From contig CM067349.1 of the NCBI GenBank assembly GCA_034190875.2, positions 8,956,241-9,020,240 of the forward strand: a stretch of DNA of 64,000 nucleotides. The letters run 5' to 3'. Positions 1 through 10,804 of the stretch are shown in pieces (within the stretch, counting starts at the first letter, position 1; every line of letters starts with the position of its first letter). Under the pieces are notes generated by a model that had not been told where the DNA came from, searched no databases, and saw nothing but the letters and a program-made list of their open reading frames with translations. This DNA is from Urechis unicinctus (taxonomy: Eukaryota > Annelida > Polychaeta > Xenopneusta > Urechidae). Position numbers and translations under genes: made by a program.

Positions 1-2840
1 AACCTCAAAAGGGATTGAATAAAAATACCGGTATAACCCCAGATGATGAAGTCGAGCTTAGCAGTTCAGGTTAGTGTCGAAGGTTACCGACATTGCACGG
101 CAATCTTTACACCAGGTATATATCATTTTAAGTATTTGGACAGTGTAGGCGTCATGCGAGCCACTTAGGCAGGCGTCAGATGTAATATAATGACTGATGC
201 AAAATCGTTCATTGACCACAGGCCAAGCATCGCGAGAAGATGACGCTTCATTAATGTACAGCATGGAGTCAAAAGGCTGTGGTCGATGATATGGCAGGGT
301 CTCTGAGGCACCAGAGAAGTATACTATCATTGTACGTTACGACTGCAATAAACCGTAACAAAAAGGTGTCTTCATAATTGCATCGTCCTTCGGCCAAAAT
401 CCTTCACAAGAAATACCGACTCTCACTCTACTAAGGCTGTAACGCAAAATCTTTATATCTTCCTATATATTCTGCAAACTTGCAGTAACAGATATTCCGA
501 TTGTTTGATGTCACGTGACCTGCAATTGAATTAAAAGACAAGCAACAGCGGCTTACCTTGAGATGCTTAATACTGGTAATCCTTCTGCAATGTTTCGCTA
601 CTTGCTGATAACTGTTCTCGATACTGACGGTATACACTGTGCAAACTGTGTATAGCTGTCGTTATCTGGTTTAATCGTCGCTGATTTTGCTAATAATTTA
701 TGTCATGAATGTCAAAATTAGTCTGCTATGTCTCTCAGCAAGCACAGTAACCTGGCTTAGGCTACCAAAGTGTTGTCTATTAGATTCATACGAAAGTTAG
801 CATTTGCCCAGCGTAGGAGGTGCGTCGAATGTGTTCGGTCTTTTTATACATAATCACACATCGTTACGCAATCGATGTATTGCTTACATCTTCATTGTCA
901 TGTTCTTGTCAAGATCCTTCTGCTCTAGTTTCTGGGTAATTTTACGATTTTCTTAGTATTTTCATTTCTGCGATCTTTTTTAATCGATTTTTTTATATGG
1001 AATGACAGAAGGGCTGTGACCGATCCGTAGGTCTAATGAGTGATACCGAATCCTTATAAGCTGAGCTTCGAATAAGTTTTATTTCTTCTTTCAGATTATG
1101 GATGGCCAGCTTCTGAAACGGGGACTGAAATACATCATATCGACCACATCGACCCTGTCATGTAGAGTGTTATCAACACCGGCCAATCATACTTCAGTAT
1201 GAATGGAGCTCAATATTGCGCTGGTTTTACGGGTGTAAGATGTCCATTTTTAAGGTAGAATATACAACTTAAGCAACCTGTAGTCGAACGACTTCATTCG
1301 TTGCCGATTTAGACAAAATATGACGGCGTTCACGTCTTGCTGGTGGTGCGTTTTCTCCAACTGGTTCAGCAAGTCGACTGTTGTTGATCAGATACCTTTG
1401 TATAGAATTCCCAATACTTTTTTCAATTCCACATTAATTACGAAAAACTATTAGGACGTCGCCCATTCACTAAGCGATAACATTAAGTAATGATGCGTAT
1501 ACAGATGGTCATGGAGCGCTCAATCGGCTCCAGTGCATATCTTTAATTATGGCACGTGGGGACAAGGGAAAGTAAAGTTATATTCAATCATTCTTCAAAA
1601 TCACAATCGCTTTATAACGAACGATTATTTGGTGTAGAGTACAGGGTGCATTGCAGTCGACGTTCAAAGCAGCTCAAAGCTCCGTCAGCAAATAGTTGCA
1701 AAACACGTGATTGGTGCTATCAGTACAATTGACTCATTGTGCGTCGTGATCATTAATTATATCCATATATCTTATTACGTGTTCAATGGGTTAAGTATTC
1801 CGGTGTATGTTAGTATGGTTGTTCAAGGTCATTCGCCCCTAATCTATACGCCACGGTGCATCGCATCGTGTAGAACCTCATTCGGCCGCACGCTATACAA
1901 GCCTCGTTGTTGTGGCTTAAGAGGCGAGTTAGAAGGTCGTGTGTCAGCGCTAAATGTGTCATTCCAGATGAGCACCTGCTGTTGTATACACAGCTTTGCG
2001 TGGCAGCTATTCAGCAGGTAATTTGACAGCGATTGTGGCATGCAATGAAAATGATGATCTATAAGAGATCGGATCTGAATATCAATGCGACACGAACTAC
2101 GGCAGTTGATACGTTTAACGTGATAATGAATGTGAGCCCACGACTTTCGATTTGCGAGTGCTGCACTTATATGACAATGAGACCAGAGGTCGCCTGTTGT
2201 TTTGCACGTCTTGGATAGTTTGCTTTGTCATCTATATATGTCACAAATGCAGTCAACGGTGACTCATACATATTGTTCCTTTGCAGTGGACACAACACTT
2301 CGGCCCTCCCTGACAGATGGATATTCTTTTTATCAGAACTCATTATATTAGCCCAGCATTATGTTACATGCATGGTCTCACGTGTAAGGCAGTATGCCAC
2401 ATGCTAGGCCTCACGTGTAAAGTAGTATGCCACATGCTAGGCCTCACGTGTAAAGCAGAATATCACATGCAACTAATACCTAATTATTGCCTTCTGTTTT
2501 GGTGCTCACTATTTCTCATTGTTTTGCGGAAACCTGTGGCGTGTTAGATATATCAGGATTTCTCCTTGCTGTTTAATCATTATTCAATGCACCAAGATCT
2601 CAATTCACTGATACTAATGGTGGTAGGAAAATCTTAAGCGCTGTAGGTATAAAGAACGTCTACTGTATACGTGGCTCGGGCCACTAACCTCAGGGCCAGG
2701 GCAGTGCATTTGTTTGCCCTCCGTACACAAATCTAAAGCAAGAGATCTATCTATTTATTTTGTTACTTAGCAGATATAATGTCATTAACAGTGTCTGTCT
2801 CCACTTCTATTTGTTGGAAGTTGACCTATTATTGCTTTAG
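1..2840. repeat. Left flank: partial, diverged array unit, no gene
   Basis: I recognise no gene in this stretch; its ORFs are short and resemble nothing known. From about 2370 to 2720 the sequence is a diverged direct copy of 21580-21970 in unit U1. It shares the CACGTGTAAAG block, the stretch reading attgccttctgttttgg (attgcctgctattttgg in U1), the ttttgcgg...cgaaa/cggaaa...gtggc block and the following cagtgc...tt motif. This part therefore belongs to an array unit lying left of U0. For 1-2300 I found no clear partner in the window, so it is either too diverged to align by eye or unique. Confidence 0.5.
2367..2465. repeat. 33-bp minisatellite, 3 copies
   Basis: Three consecutive 33-base copies are seen, each starting catgc and carrying the core ctcacgtgtaa followed by agtatgcca or a variant. 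Because 33 is divisible by three, an overlapping reading frame shows an 11-residue repeat, but nothing suggests it is translated. The homologous place in U1 (about 21575-21610) and in U2 has one copy, so the expansion is private to this unit. Confidence 0.85.
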
Positions 2841-5800
2841 AATTGTACGCTGTATCATTGAACTATATATTTCCTTGCATATATAGTGTCACCTGCTTTT
2901 CATGGTTCGCATTTAATGATCCTCCTCGGGTGTTGTACAGATACGCACGAGGGAGTACACGTGATGCGTGTGAACAATTACAACCAGTGATTGAAAAAAT
3001 GGGAAAAGGCGTTACCATTATTGTGTATATAATGATCTGAAGCACTAGTGAGTGATGGTGCCGTGCGCCCATTGATTTGATTTGGCTCGTGATACAGTGC
3101 AAGGTTCCATTAGGATTAGCCCTTGAATGCGGAAATAAATTGATAGCGTCATGGAACAATGAAAGTTTTCATTTATCATTTTATCCCTTACAACTGCCAA
3201 TCTCTATTTCCTGTTACTTTCTGTTATTTTAAACTGAGAGGATTATTTCTGACATACGACAAACGAAGTGTCTAATCGTCCGCAACCACTAGGATATTGT
3301 AGTGAGATATTACTTCAGACCACTAGTTACAATATCACTATGCCCTTTGATGTCTTTTAAGCCAATACATTACAATGGTATATGGGGATTACTGATACGA
3401 TCTAGGTAACAACTGCACGGTAACACTTTCGATTCACTATCTGGTCAATTCATACCAAAAGATAATGCACATTGATCTTTTGATGGCTGGAAACTGGACG
3501 TCGATACCATATCAATGATTCACATACCTTCAAAAATGTTCAGGGCTGCGCGAATCGGATTCTCGCTTGAACGTTTAGCATGCAATAGTCCAATGTTTAT
3601 GGGTTGGTCCAGAATTATTTAATCGTGCTATCTGTGCAAGTAATGTAAACGTACCATATTCTGCGACAGGGAAAAACACAGTGATCGAAACGAGCTCTCG
3701 GAGTTACATCTTTTACATCTAAGTATATCTCTAACGTTATTTATTCCTCCTGACAGATAGACGGGGGCATAGAGCGAGGTGATAGACCTGTATAAACCAT
3801 GGGCCATTGGGTTTAACTATCAACGGATTTTGACCAGAATACTGCAACCAAACTTTTTCAGTTAATTTCTTTGCCCTATACATTATACAAGCTCTGTGGT
3901 AAGTTAAGAGTTTGTTTAATACCCTTATATCAATAATGGAAGCTGTATGATATCTGGGTTATTGATGACTAGCGCCATCATTGTTTGAACCAGGGTGAGA
4001 TGAAGCTATGTTTGAGTTATCCTTCCAATTATACGCGGATAATAGGGATTGGAACTGATAGTTTTACCTCTAAGAAGAGTAAATTGGAAAGATCTGTTAA
4101 AGTCAGTGCGTGGATATATTTTTCATAGTATTATTGTGCGACAGGGAGAGGATGATGAAAACAGACTCGTTGTTCCATAGCGCACTGGGGCGGCATTGTC
4201 AGATTGAGAAATTGCTTTATTGAAGTTGGTACCGATTTAAGTCAATATTTTATTAATGGCTTTATTTATACAGAACCCCGGTGCTCTTAATATTAGGGAT
4301 CCACAGGTTATGTTTCACTGCATATGAAACAAACCAATAGTGTCTAATATATATATACGTTTTGATTTGACAAGTTGAATGCGGATTCATCTCTTGGAGC
4401 AAAATGCTGCTTGATTATAACTGATAAGTAGATTTTATTGCCATTTCCATGAAATATTCTTTTTTTTGGGCCAACATATATTACAATTCTTAATTGGATA
4501 AAACCTGACTGCCAAACATGGATTAATAATTTCTACAACCCAGTTTATTCTACAATAAAAAAACGTCCACTATATTAACAACTTAGGGGTTAAAGGAAAG
4601 AACCCTATATATTTCAGCTAATTATCAATGCATTAAAAGGCGGTGTTATATTGTGAGCCATTTCGAGCAAAAGCGCATTTAGTTTCGTTTTAATGTATTC
4701 TTGCTATAACGAAAATTTTCATAAAACATTATGATCAATAGACCAAATTGGATAGAAAAAACACTTTTTCCGCTGTATCAAATGTCACCCTTATCTTCGT
4801 CAATTATTCATGGCCTGTTTGCAGAGCATTAAATTAGGAAATAATCTGTCACAGGGACTGCGTATTCTATAATGTATAGGTGGCCACACTAGGTATTTGA
4901 TGACTGCTGCAGCAAGTAGATTACTTTGAAGCATTGCCGCTTAAACAATGCTACATATTGATAGGCATCATTCCCCTTTGTCTGGATCAGATTATAAACT
5001 AAAACCATAATTCAATGCTATACCGTTTCGTAATGTATAAGCCCGTGACAGTAAATGTTACAATGGAAGTTTACATTGAGCGACCCGACCATGATAAAGT
5101 CAGAGTTCCTAAATGTACATAGTTCGTAATTACCCTTTATTTGATTCCCAAACTGGCCTTCTTTGTTGACTGCTAGCGTTTTGCATATTATGTATTGTAA
5201 CGGCACAGGACTATATTCTTCGTGGCTATTTCAGCATTTTCACAGCCGTAGAATTGAGATGTCTCTAAAAAAGTAACTATTAAGCACAGAGATTAAGGGG
5301 GGGGGGGGTCACCATCCCAAATCGTCTTGACTCATTGACAGGACCCCTTCGAAGTAAACATTTCGGTATCTTCCTTGGATAATGAATGATGCTGTTGGTG
5401 AAATGAAGACAGCGGGTGTCAATCAATAATGATCGATCAGTTTATGGTATTGTTAATTATGAAATGTGCGCTTTAGGATACTGATAAGCAATTATGCTTA
5501 TTCCGTAACGCATGGTATCACTCATATATAAGCCATGTTGTGTAGGTGATTCGAGCCAACAACGCATGCCGATGAGAATAACAATAGCAACACATTGTCA
5601 TAGCAATGTATTATAGAGATAAAACCTGTGCTAATAGATAAAACGACTTAAGCTGATCCATGTATATAAAACGACTACTCGTCAGATCTCAAGTGGTCAA
5701 AGAAAACAGGTGCATTATTACAATCCTAGTATCATTATCTAGTGTCACCCTGATAAAAAAACATGCACCTTTCCGATTCCAGCCCTTGAATGCAGCCAAT

Positions 5801-6958
5801 CTTAACCGACTTCAACTTTTCTGACCAAAATAATCGTTAGGTTTATCCGAATTCTCATATGAGTAGATGTAACACCTCCCTGATTATTGTTCTATCGGTA
5901 AGTTGTGACTTACTGCATGGCCATGAAAAAAAAAGTCCTAAAAAGCTAACAGGTTGTGCATTTTGCACGATAATTTTAGAGAGCAATTGGTGCAATAAAA
6001 TCACAAATGAAGTCACAAAACTGCTTTATCTTAGACTAAGTTCTAGCCCCAACCAATCGTGTTTGTGCATTCATTTTCACTATAGTACTTTTTTATTATA
6101 CGAGTGATTCACGACATTAAATGACTACCTGAGATGATTTCTTATATTCAGGTGCTTCAATAAATCTTTTTAAAATGCTCTCAGTGAAACCAGCAAAGGA
6201 TTGCACATCGTATTCTCGCATCCACGACTATAACCAGTTTCTATTTTCATATAATATTACCATGACTGTTGGTTTTAATCCGAAAGGTCTACTACGCATA
6301 CAATTACAATCACACGCCCATTTCCATACAAAAACAATGTGTACTACTTGAGTTTCAGTTCATTTGAGTGAACATGCGTAGTACGCAATCCACACAGGGC
6401 TGCAGTGGTAATGTAATCGACAACGCGTGTAAAATGACAGAAAGTGAGCTCAGTAAACTTTTTACGCTTGCGCCATGTTACAGTCGAATGGTATCGCTCA
6501 GCTTTTCATCAGTCAACGCCGACTCATGCACCTTTGTACATGGCTGCACAAATTGTGGTCACTTTTGGTTAAGATCCTTCGCATAAGCAACCATTCCACT
6601 TTCTCAATCACCGTTTATCATATCATTCAAAACAGCTGTAACCAGGGGCGGACAAAGCATAAATTTCAACAATCAATGCCACACCTGATTCTGGATATGT
6701 ATGGGGCGTTATATTATATCAATTAATTTTCACATTGATAATAAATTGTTTCATCCATATATGTCTTTCATATTGTTCATCAACATTATACCTAGCGCTC
6801 GATGCGATCCATAAGCAGAATTAATCACTTGTTTGATCTGATGGCAACAACTTACACACATATATAGCGGAGGAATAATCAAGAGTGAAAGCTGGTGAAA
6901 TAATCTCTGATACGCAAGAAGACAGAAAGACAGAAATTAGAGTGTTTTAAACAGGCCT

Positions 6959-6974
6959 CATTAATTTGGTGGCA

Positions 6975-7062
<88 letters not shown>

Positions 7063-7088
7063 CATAATATTAAATGCCACCAAATTAA

Positions 7089-7090
<2 letters not shown>
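6959..7090. repeat. Perfect 22-bp inverted repeat around a (TA)n tract
   Basis: The left arm at 6959-6980 begins cattaatttggtggc. The right arm at 7069-7090 is its exact reverse complement over 22 bases. Between them is a nearly pure TA tract of about 80 bases. The structure can form a long hairpin or cruciform. It could be a tiny non-autonomous element expanded by microsatellite growth, or an inversion or foldback product. No target duplication is evident, so I do not call it a transposon. Confidence 0.85.

Positions 7091-7122
<32 letters not shown>
7091..7122. repeat. (TA)n microsatellite
   Basis: A pure alternating AT run sits directly against the right arm of the 22-bp inverted repeat, so the two structures probably arose together. 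Confidence 0.95.
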
Positions 7123-7124
<2 letters not shown>

Positions 7125-7449
7125 TTTGGATTTTGAATATAATAGTGAAATGAAATTTTAACAAATAACCATTCGTTGACATAACCCGCAAACCTCAATA
7201 TCTTCCGCATAACGATATATATTTCGATCCAAATTGCCGAAATAATTTTTCATCACGTGTTGTGGATATGTTTAGTTGAAAAATTAAAATATTTGATTCA
7301 TTTTTTAATTTTAATACCGAACTACTCTATTTTTCTCGTTGTTTATCAATCTACAACTTTGAATCAAATCGCGAAATGCTACCAATGGTTGATAATGATC
7401 ACATCTACAACACATATTATGTTTCTAATCCATGATGACTGAAAATGAT

Positions 7450-7453
7450 TTAA
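7450..7453. repeat. TTAA target site duplication, left
   Basis: TTAA lies immediately outside the left terminal repeat and is matched at 10801-10804. A short TTAA can occur by chance, but its exact symmetry against both inverted ends makes it convincing. Confidence 0.85.
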
Positions 7454-7473
7454 AGGTCAACTTCAACGATTTT
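7454..7473 (+). repeat. Left terminal inverted repeat
   Basis: Twenty bases starting AGGTCAACT match the reverse complement of 10781-10800 at 18 positions; the first nine are identical. Similarity fades inward into AT-rich sequence. Confidence 0.85.
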
Positions 7474-7659
7474 CATCATTTCTTTATAATGTGTTTCAAA
7501 TTGAAGATTAATAACTCATAAACCAACGGGGACCCATAAATCATTGCAACGGAATGCATAAGTACTAAAAATCCACCGATAAGGTTTCATTCGGAAGAAA
7601 ATACGAAGCCATCTTCTCGATGCCATTTTGCCTCAGTTGGCCGCTAGGTGCACATTGCG

Positions 7660-7667
7660 TGACGTCA
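7660..7667. promoter_or_regulatory. CRE/ATF palindrome TGACGTCA upstream of the plus-strand gene
   Basis: A perfect TGACGTCA octamer, the consensus for CREB/ATF bZIP factors, lies 98 bases ahead of the ATG at 7766 in a locally CpG-richer stretch. The same octamer occurs ahead of the minus-strand transposase. Promoter function is inferred from position only. Confidence 0.5.
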
Positions 7668-7765
7668 TTCCTGCTGCGCTGTCTCCAAGAGAATTTGACT
7701 GCGAGCGAGCGAGCGAAGCGAAAAACGATTGTTTGGATTTTAAAATTACACCGTTTTGATAAGCC

Positions 7766-9099
7766 ATGTCGACTTCTGGTGAAGTTTACGAGTCCCCATA
7801 GCATAACATTGGGGCAAATCATGTCCATGACTATTTATTTGAGCCAATACGGACGGGAGTTGAAAAATCCAAGTCACACTACGAAATGACACCGGGAGCT
7901 CTAATCAAGGGTTCGCTTCGGATGAAGAATCAACAAAAGATTTCGATGAATGGTAAGTTTTAGAATACCCTTCCCAAGCTTTATTGAACTATATTAACTG
8001 GTAAAAAAATATCGTTAGTTTCATTTACCCAATAAATTTACACATTCTGTACGTTGAGGATGGTATGTTGACAGACCTAACTACTATAGCCCTACAAGAC
8101 GTCTGAGGTATAAATTCATGTTACCGTTACGACCGGAGCTAAACTACTACAACAAATAGTACTTAGCTAGTGAATGTAGCTTTGTCATTGTACCCTGAGC
8201 ACATTGAATATTGTGGACAGATGTTTGCATGCAGTTTATAAAGTATTTTCCTTTTATATTCATACATTGTACCACAAATATAAATTTACAATGACTCTTT
8301 AATTATTTCTCTAACTTAGGTGTAGATGTCATTACTGCATCCCATTGGACGCAGCCACAGAAGTTTGGAGAGAGTGATGGCTCTAACGGACGAATGGACA
8401 TGCATCACCAAGCATCCCAGATTCCTGGCTAGCTGCATGAATAAAAATGTGCTGGAAGTGTCCAAATTTGAATCTATTCAAATGGACAGACCTGTTGGAG
8501 ATGAGGTCTCTACAATGAGTAAGTTAGCCATTATTGCTACCAAAAAGGATGGTATCATATTTATTACAAAGGGAACATTAATTCCACTGTGTAAAATATT
8601 CAGTGTTCATATTGATGAACTACAATATATTTTACATAGCCAAGAATAAATAATGCCAGTTACATGAAATCCAGAGGCAGAGCTTACAATAAAATTATGA
8701 AGTGAGGGAATGGTTGACAAATGACAATTGTTTTTTAGCTATACAACTTATTTTAAAACCATAGACAACTAATTGACATATTGCTTCAGATTATTCAGGT
8801 ATCTAGCTTACCGACAGTTTACACTCTGGATATGGCACAGACTGGGCAAAAGAAACAGGAAAGTGCTGGCAGCCTGTGTGGTAACAGCTGTTAGAAAATC
8901 CTTCCCTGACCCGGGCGGCAAATATACAGGTTATGTACAATGGAGCGGAAGATTTCTTGGTCAGGTTGAATCGACACCTGTGAGCACCTACGAGAAGATC
9001 CTTTTCAGGTTTCTCGTACTGGGAGGCAATAGGTGGTGGGACAGTCCTGTCATCTGCAAGGACCTCAGCAAGTCTGTAGCTTGGATATTTTTGCCTTAG
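7766..9099 (+). pseudogene. P2RX7_C-like domain gene, three exons, broken
   Basis: The role of this gene is unknown. In vertebrates the domain is the cysteine-rich cytoplasmic tail of the P2X7 ATP receptor; many invertebrate proteins carry it without a channel. Exon 1 (7766-7952) begins MSTSGEVYESP, meets an in-frame TAG at 7799-7801, then stays open through HVHDYLFEPIRTGVEKS to a consensus donor (G|GTAAGT). Exon 2 (about 8320-8518) follows an AG and holds CRCHYCIPLDAATE. It then needs a frame change near 8350 to reach CITKHPRFLASCMNKNVLE, and ends at GTAAGT. Exon 3 (8790 on) has FRYLAYRQFTLWIW, LAACVVTAVRKSFPDP and GKYTGY, the most diagnostic part, ending near 8940; its frame stays open to a TAG at 9097-9099. 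No transmembrane segments are present, so it is not a P2X channel. Exon phases do not join cleanly, which fits decay. It is convergent with the transposase. Confidence 0.72.
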
Positions 9100-9122
9100 A
9101 TCAAGCACCTGATGTACATAGT
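8962..9122 (-). pseudogene. Transposase C-terminal exon
   Basis: An acceptor tttgcttcag precedes an open reading DYVHQVLDLRQKYPSYRLAE, then DDRTVPPPIASQYEKPEKD and HRCRFNL. The short proline-rich, P-x2-x3-QY-x-(K/R)P tail matches the C-terminal end of this transposase family. The frame has no stop right after RFNL and runs on antisense to the plus-strand exon, so the natural stop has probably mutated. Confidence 0.65.
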
Positions 9123-9269
9123 CTGAAGCAAATCAATGATATTCATATTTTTATGATAGTCATATAATAAGTAAGTTATATTATATGCCAATTTTTAATT
9201 GGGTAACAATGTTTGTGCAAATGAAACTTATTCAGGTTTTGGTAATAAATGTCAAAATAACATGTGTTT

Positions 9270-9557
9270 CATTTTAGATTAATGCATGTTCACACCAAAA
9301 GAAATTGGTACTTTGACAGGCTTGGGATTTTCCCATACCTGAACATGTTCAGTGTTCTAATAGCATTACTGCCACTAACAAAAATCCCTCAAGCCATAAA
9401 CAAATTCCCTGCGGGCATAGCTCCTGTAAAAAATTGGCAATCCCACATCTTATGGTGTCCATTCACGCTGATTTGTTCAAAACAAGCAAAACTCCCCCGG
9501 AATCTTTGATTCTGACTAGGGCCATCCTCCAGATCAACACCACTGTATATAAGCATT
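9270..9557 (-). pseudogene. Transposase middle exon
   Basis: The exon opens after an acceptor ctcacag (exon from 9557). One frame runs MLIYSGVDLEDGPSQN, then CFEQISVNGHHKMWDCQF, GAMPAGNL, an in-frame TGA, then IFVSGSNAIRTLNMFRYG, KIPSLSKYQF, a second TGA and TCIN. The pattern of C..GH...W followed by AGNL and a hydrophobic S-G block is typical of the region between the THAP finger and the catalytic core. Two stops make it non-functional. The sequence that should follow is missing. Confidence 0.65.
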
Positions 9558-9625
9558 CTGTGAGCTAAATTTTTCTTCCATCAAATAAAACCCTGTGATT
9601 ACACTACAAACAAAACAACATTTAC

Positions 9626-9800
9626 CTAACAGTTCTTCAAACGCCATGTCATCATCAGTTTCCATCTCAGCATCATCACTTCGTCAGTGAAGTCATAGTC
9701 AGGGTCAGTTTCCATCTCATCATCGCTGTCCACCAGTCCACCAGATTCCTCCTAGGGCTCATATTGGGTGCCCCTGGTGACACTTTTGGTGAGATGGGCC
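9626..9800 (-). pseudogene. Transposase linker exon, acidic
   Basis: The minus-strand reading contains HLTKSVTRGTQYEP, a stop, then ESGGLVDSDDEMETDPDYDF. After a one-base shift it continues DDAEMETDDDMAFEELLG to a donor (G|GTAAAT) at 9626/9625. Such S-x-GTQ plus Asp/Glu-rich linkers follow the THAP finger in this transposase type; that comparison is from memory of the family. The 5' limit of the exon is uncertain. Confidence 0.6.
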
Positions 9801-10239
9801 AACTTGGGTACCTCTTGAATATTTCTTTATCCCAGGAAAGATAGAACTCTGTGTTTGTAGAGACTTGTCAGCCATCTATGGTATCAATACAATAAGTATG
9901 CTACAATTTCATTCATCATAGCCTTTAAGGATGTCAATGTTTACAAATTGACTGTGAAAAGACACATGGAAACATACAACAGAAGTTATCCCTGCCAATG
10001 CATTTCACCATATATAATAATGCAGTTGCCTTGTGACACTCACCAAAACATTTGCCTTCACCCCTTATGACAAGTGAGAGCAAGCTTCATGGTCGGCAGA
10101 CGGCAAGGCACTCGCCCCTGGTGTAGCAAACAGCGCGGACGCTGACAGGCGAAGTTTCTTCGCCTAGCCGACGTCGGCAGTACTTGAGTGTGACACCTCA
10201 GTCTGTGATTCACCACTGTCACTTGATTTATCTATCTGC

Positions 10240-10500
10240 TCAGCTGCCAATACCATTTCGGAGCCTAGGTTTCTTACGAAATCCTAGACTTTTGAGCAGC
10301 TCTGGGTCAGTCTCATAGGCACTTTTCTCGAAATGGTCAGAACATAGAACTGTCGTATAACTATAACTATAAGGGCAAGGACTCCAGTGTTTACGCTTGA
10401 CTTTCGACACCCATATGCGGCGCATATGTCTTTTAGAAACAAAAAAAATCACGCCTGACTTCACATTGTTCCGACAACCAAACGCACAACAATAAGGTAT
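10240..10500 (-). pseudogene. THAP zinc-finger exon
   Basis: THAP is a DNA-binding C2CH zinc finger that in transposases recognises the element ends. Seen here: PYCCAFGCRNN at the N-terminus with the first two zinc cysteines, a central RRIWVSKVKRKHW containing the conserved W, LCSDHF supplying the last Cys and His, then KKPRL. Spacing fits the family. The family usually starts M-P; here the codon before P is ATA (10498-10500), so the start codon appears lost, although an upstream in-frame ATG at 10519-10521 exists. The usual AVPxxF close is not present after KPRL. A frame change there leads to an acidic stretch, AEQIDKSSDSGESQTEV, which looks like the true continuation. Confidence 0.85.
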
Positions 10501-10609
10501 AATCCACACCAAGAAACGCACCAGACCGTGAAGAAAGACGAGTTAGTCACACGCTGTCAACCAACCGGGAAGGCTAAAGATGGCGATGAATATTCGCAAA
10601 CAACCTGAA

Positions 10610-10617
10610 TGACGTCA
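10610..10617. promoter_or_regulatory. CRE/ATF palindrome TGACGTCA upstream of the transposase
   Basis: This is the second perfect TGACGTCA in the element, about 110 bases ahead of the transposase start and in mirror position to 7660-7667. Nearby on this side is a GATGGCG stretch; a similar CCATCTT/GATGCC stretch is near the left copy. Shared promoter control of both genes is inferred. Confidence 0.5.
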
Positions 10618-10780
10618 CTGTTCGGAAATTCACGAATTTTACCGAGCGGTATCTTGTCAGATTCGACGTGGGAAATATACATTTAAAAATCATTTTTCTT
10701 AAAGAAAAAAAGCGCGCAGTCACCTTATTTTGGTCACGATTCCCTTTTAAAACATAGAACTTTGGAAAAATGGAATAAAA

Positions 10781-10800
10781 AAAATCTTTGTAGTTGACCT
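10781..10800 (-). repeat. Right terminal inverted repeat
   Basis: Read on the minus strand it begins AGGTCAACT and pairs with the left end. The differences from the left end are at positions 10 and 14. Confidence 0.85.
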
Positions 10801-10804
10801 TTAA
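10801..10804. repeat. TTAA target site duplication, right
   Basis: TTAA follows the right terminal repeat directly and is the partner of 7450-7453. Confidence 0.85.

Larger units (their letters stand above)
2841..7449. repeat. Array unit U0, left part (no gene)
   Basis: No gene is supported here. The block is a diverged copy of segments seen in later units. 3310-3420 matches 55430-55520 in U5 (shared phrase ggtaacaactg). 3830-3960 matches 29430-29530 and 37650-37750. gatcaatagaccaaattggatag at about 4733 recurs at about 19498, 29608 and 38478. The ctgcagtggtaatgtaatcg block at about 6400 recurs at about 20753 and 30870. About 6777-6920 matches 47670-47825 in U4. A run of 12 G lies at 5297-5308. 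Divergence from U1 is much greater than between U1 and U2, so U0 is an older copy. Confidence 0.8.
8962..10500 (-). pseudogene. THAP-domain Kolobok-like transposase, internally deleted
   Basis: This is a relic of the enzyme that would cut and paste the element. Four pieces survive, in order on the minus strand: a THAP zinc finger (10500 to about 10240), an acidic linker (about 9800-9626), a middle exon with GAMPAGNL (9557 to about 9270), and the C-terminus ending near RFNL (9122-8962). Between the last two only about 150 bases remain, with no trace of the roughly 1 kb expected for the catalytic DDE region, so the protein cannot be active. Other damage includes ATA where the start ATG is expected, in-frame stops in the linker and middle exons, and a one-base frameshift in the linker. 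The C-terminus stops about 20 bases from the end of the convergent P2RX7_C-like domain. Confidence 0.8.
7454..10800. mobile_element. Kolobok-like DNA transposon, degraded, with two convergent genes
   Basis: Seen: TTAA at 7450-7453 and 10801-10804 flanks a 3.35-kb segment whose ends are inverted repeats, starting AGGTCAACTTCAACGATTTT on the left and AGGTCAACTACAAAGATTTT on the right (read inward), 18 of 20 identical. Inside, on the minus strand, are remnants of a THAP-domain transposase; on the plus strand is a spliced gene with a P2RX7_C-like cysteine domain. Known: Kolobok elements make TTAA target duplications and carry THAP-type transposases. Inference: this copy is dead, because both genes carry stops or frameshifts and the transposase lacks its middle. 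It interrupts array unit U0, so it arrived after that unit existed. The exact superfamily rests on TTAA plus THAP; another TTAA family is less likely. Confidence 0.85.

Noticed and set aside
8773..9099. Possibility that the P2RX7_C-like exon belongs to a true P2X ion-channel gene
   Set aside because: No channel ectodomain or transmembrane segments are present, and all exons lie inside the transposon ends.
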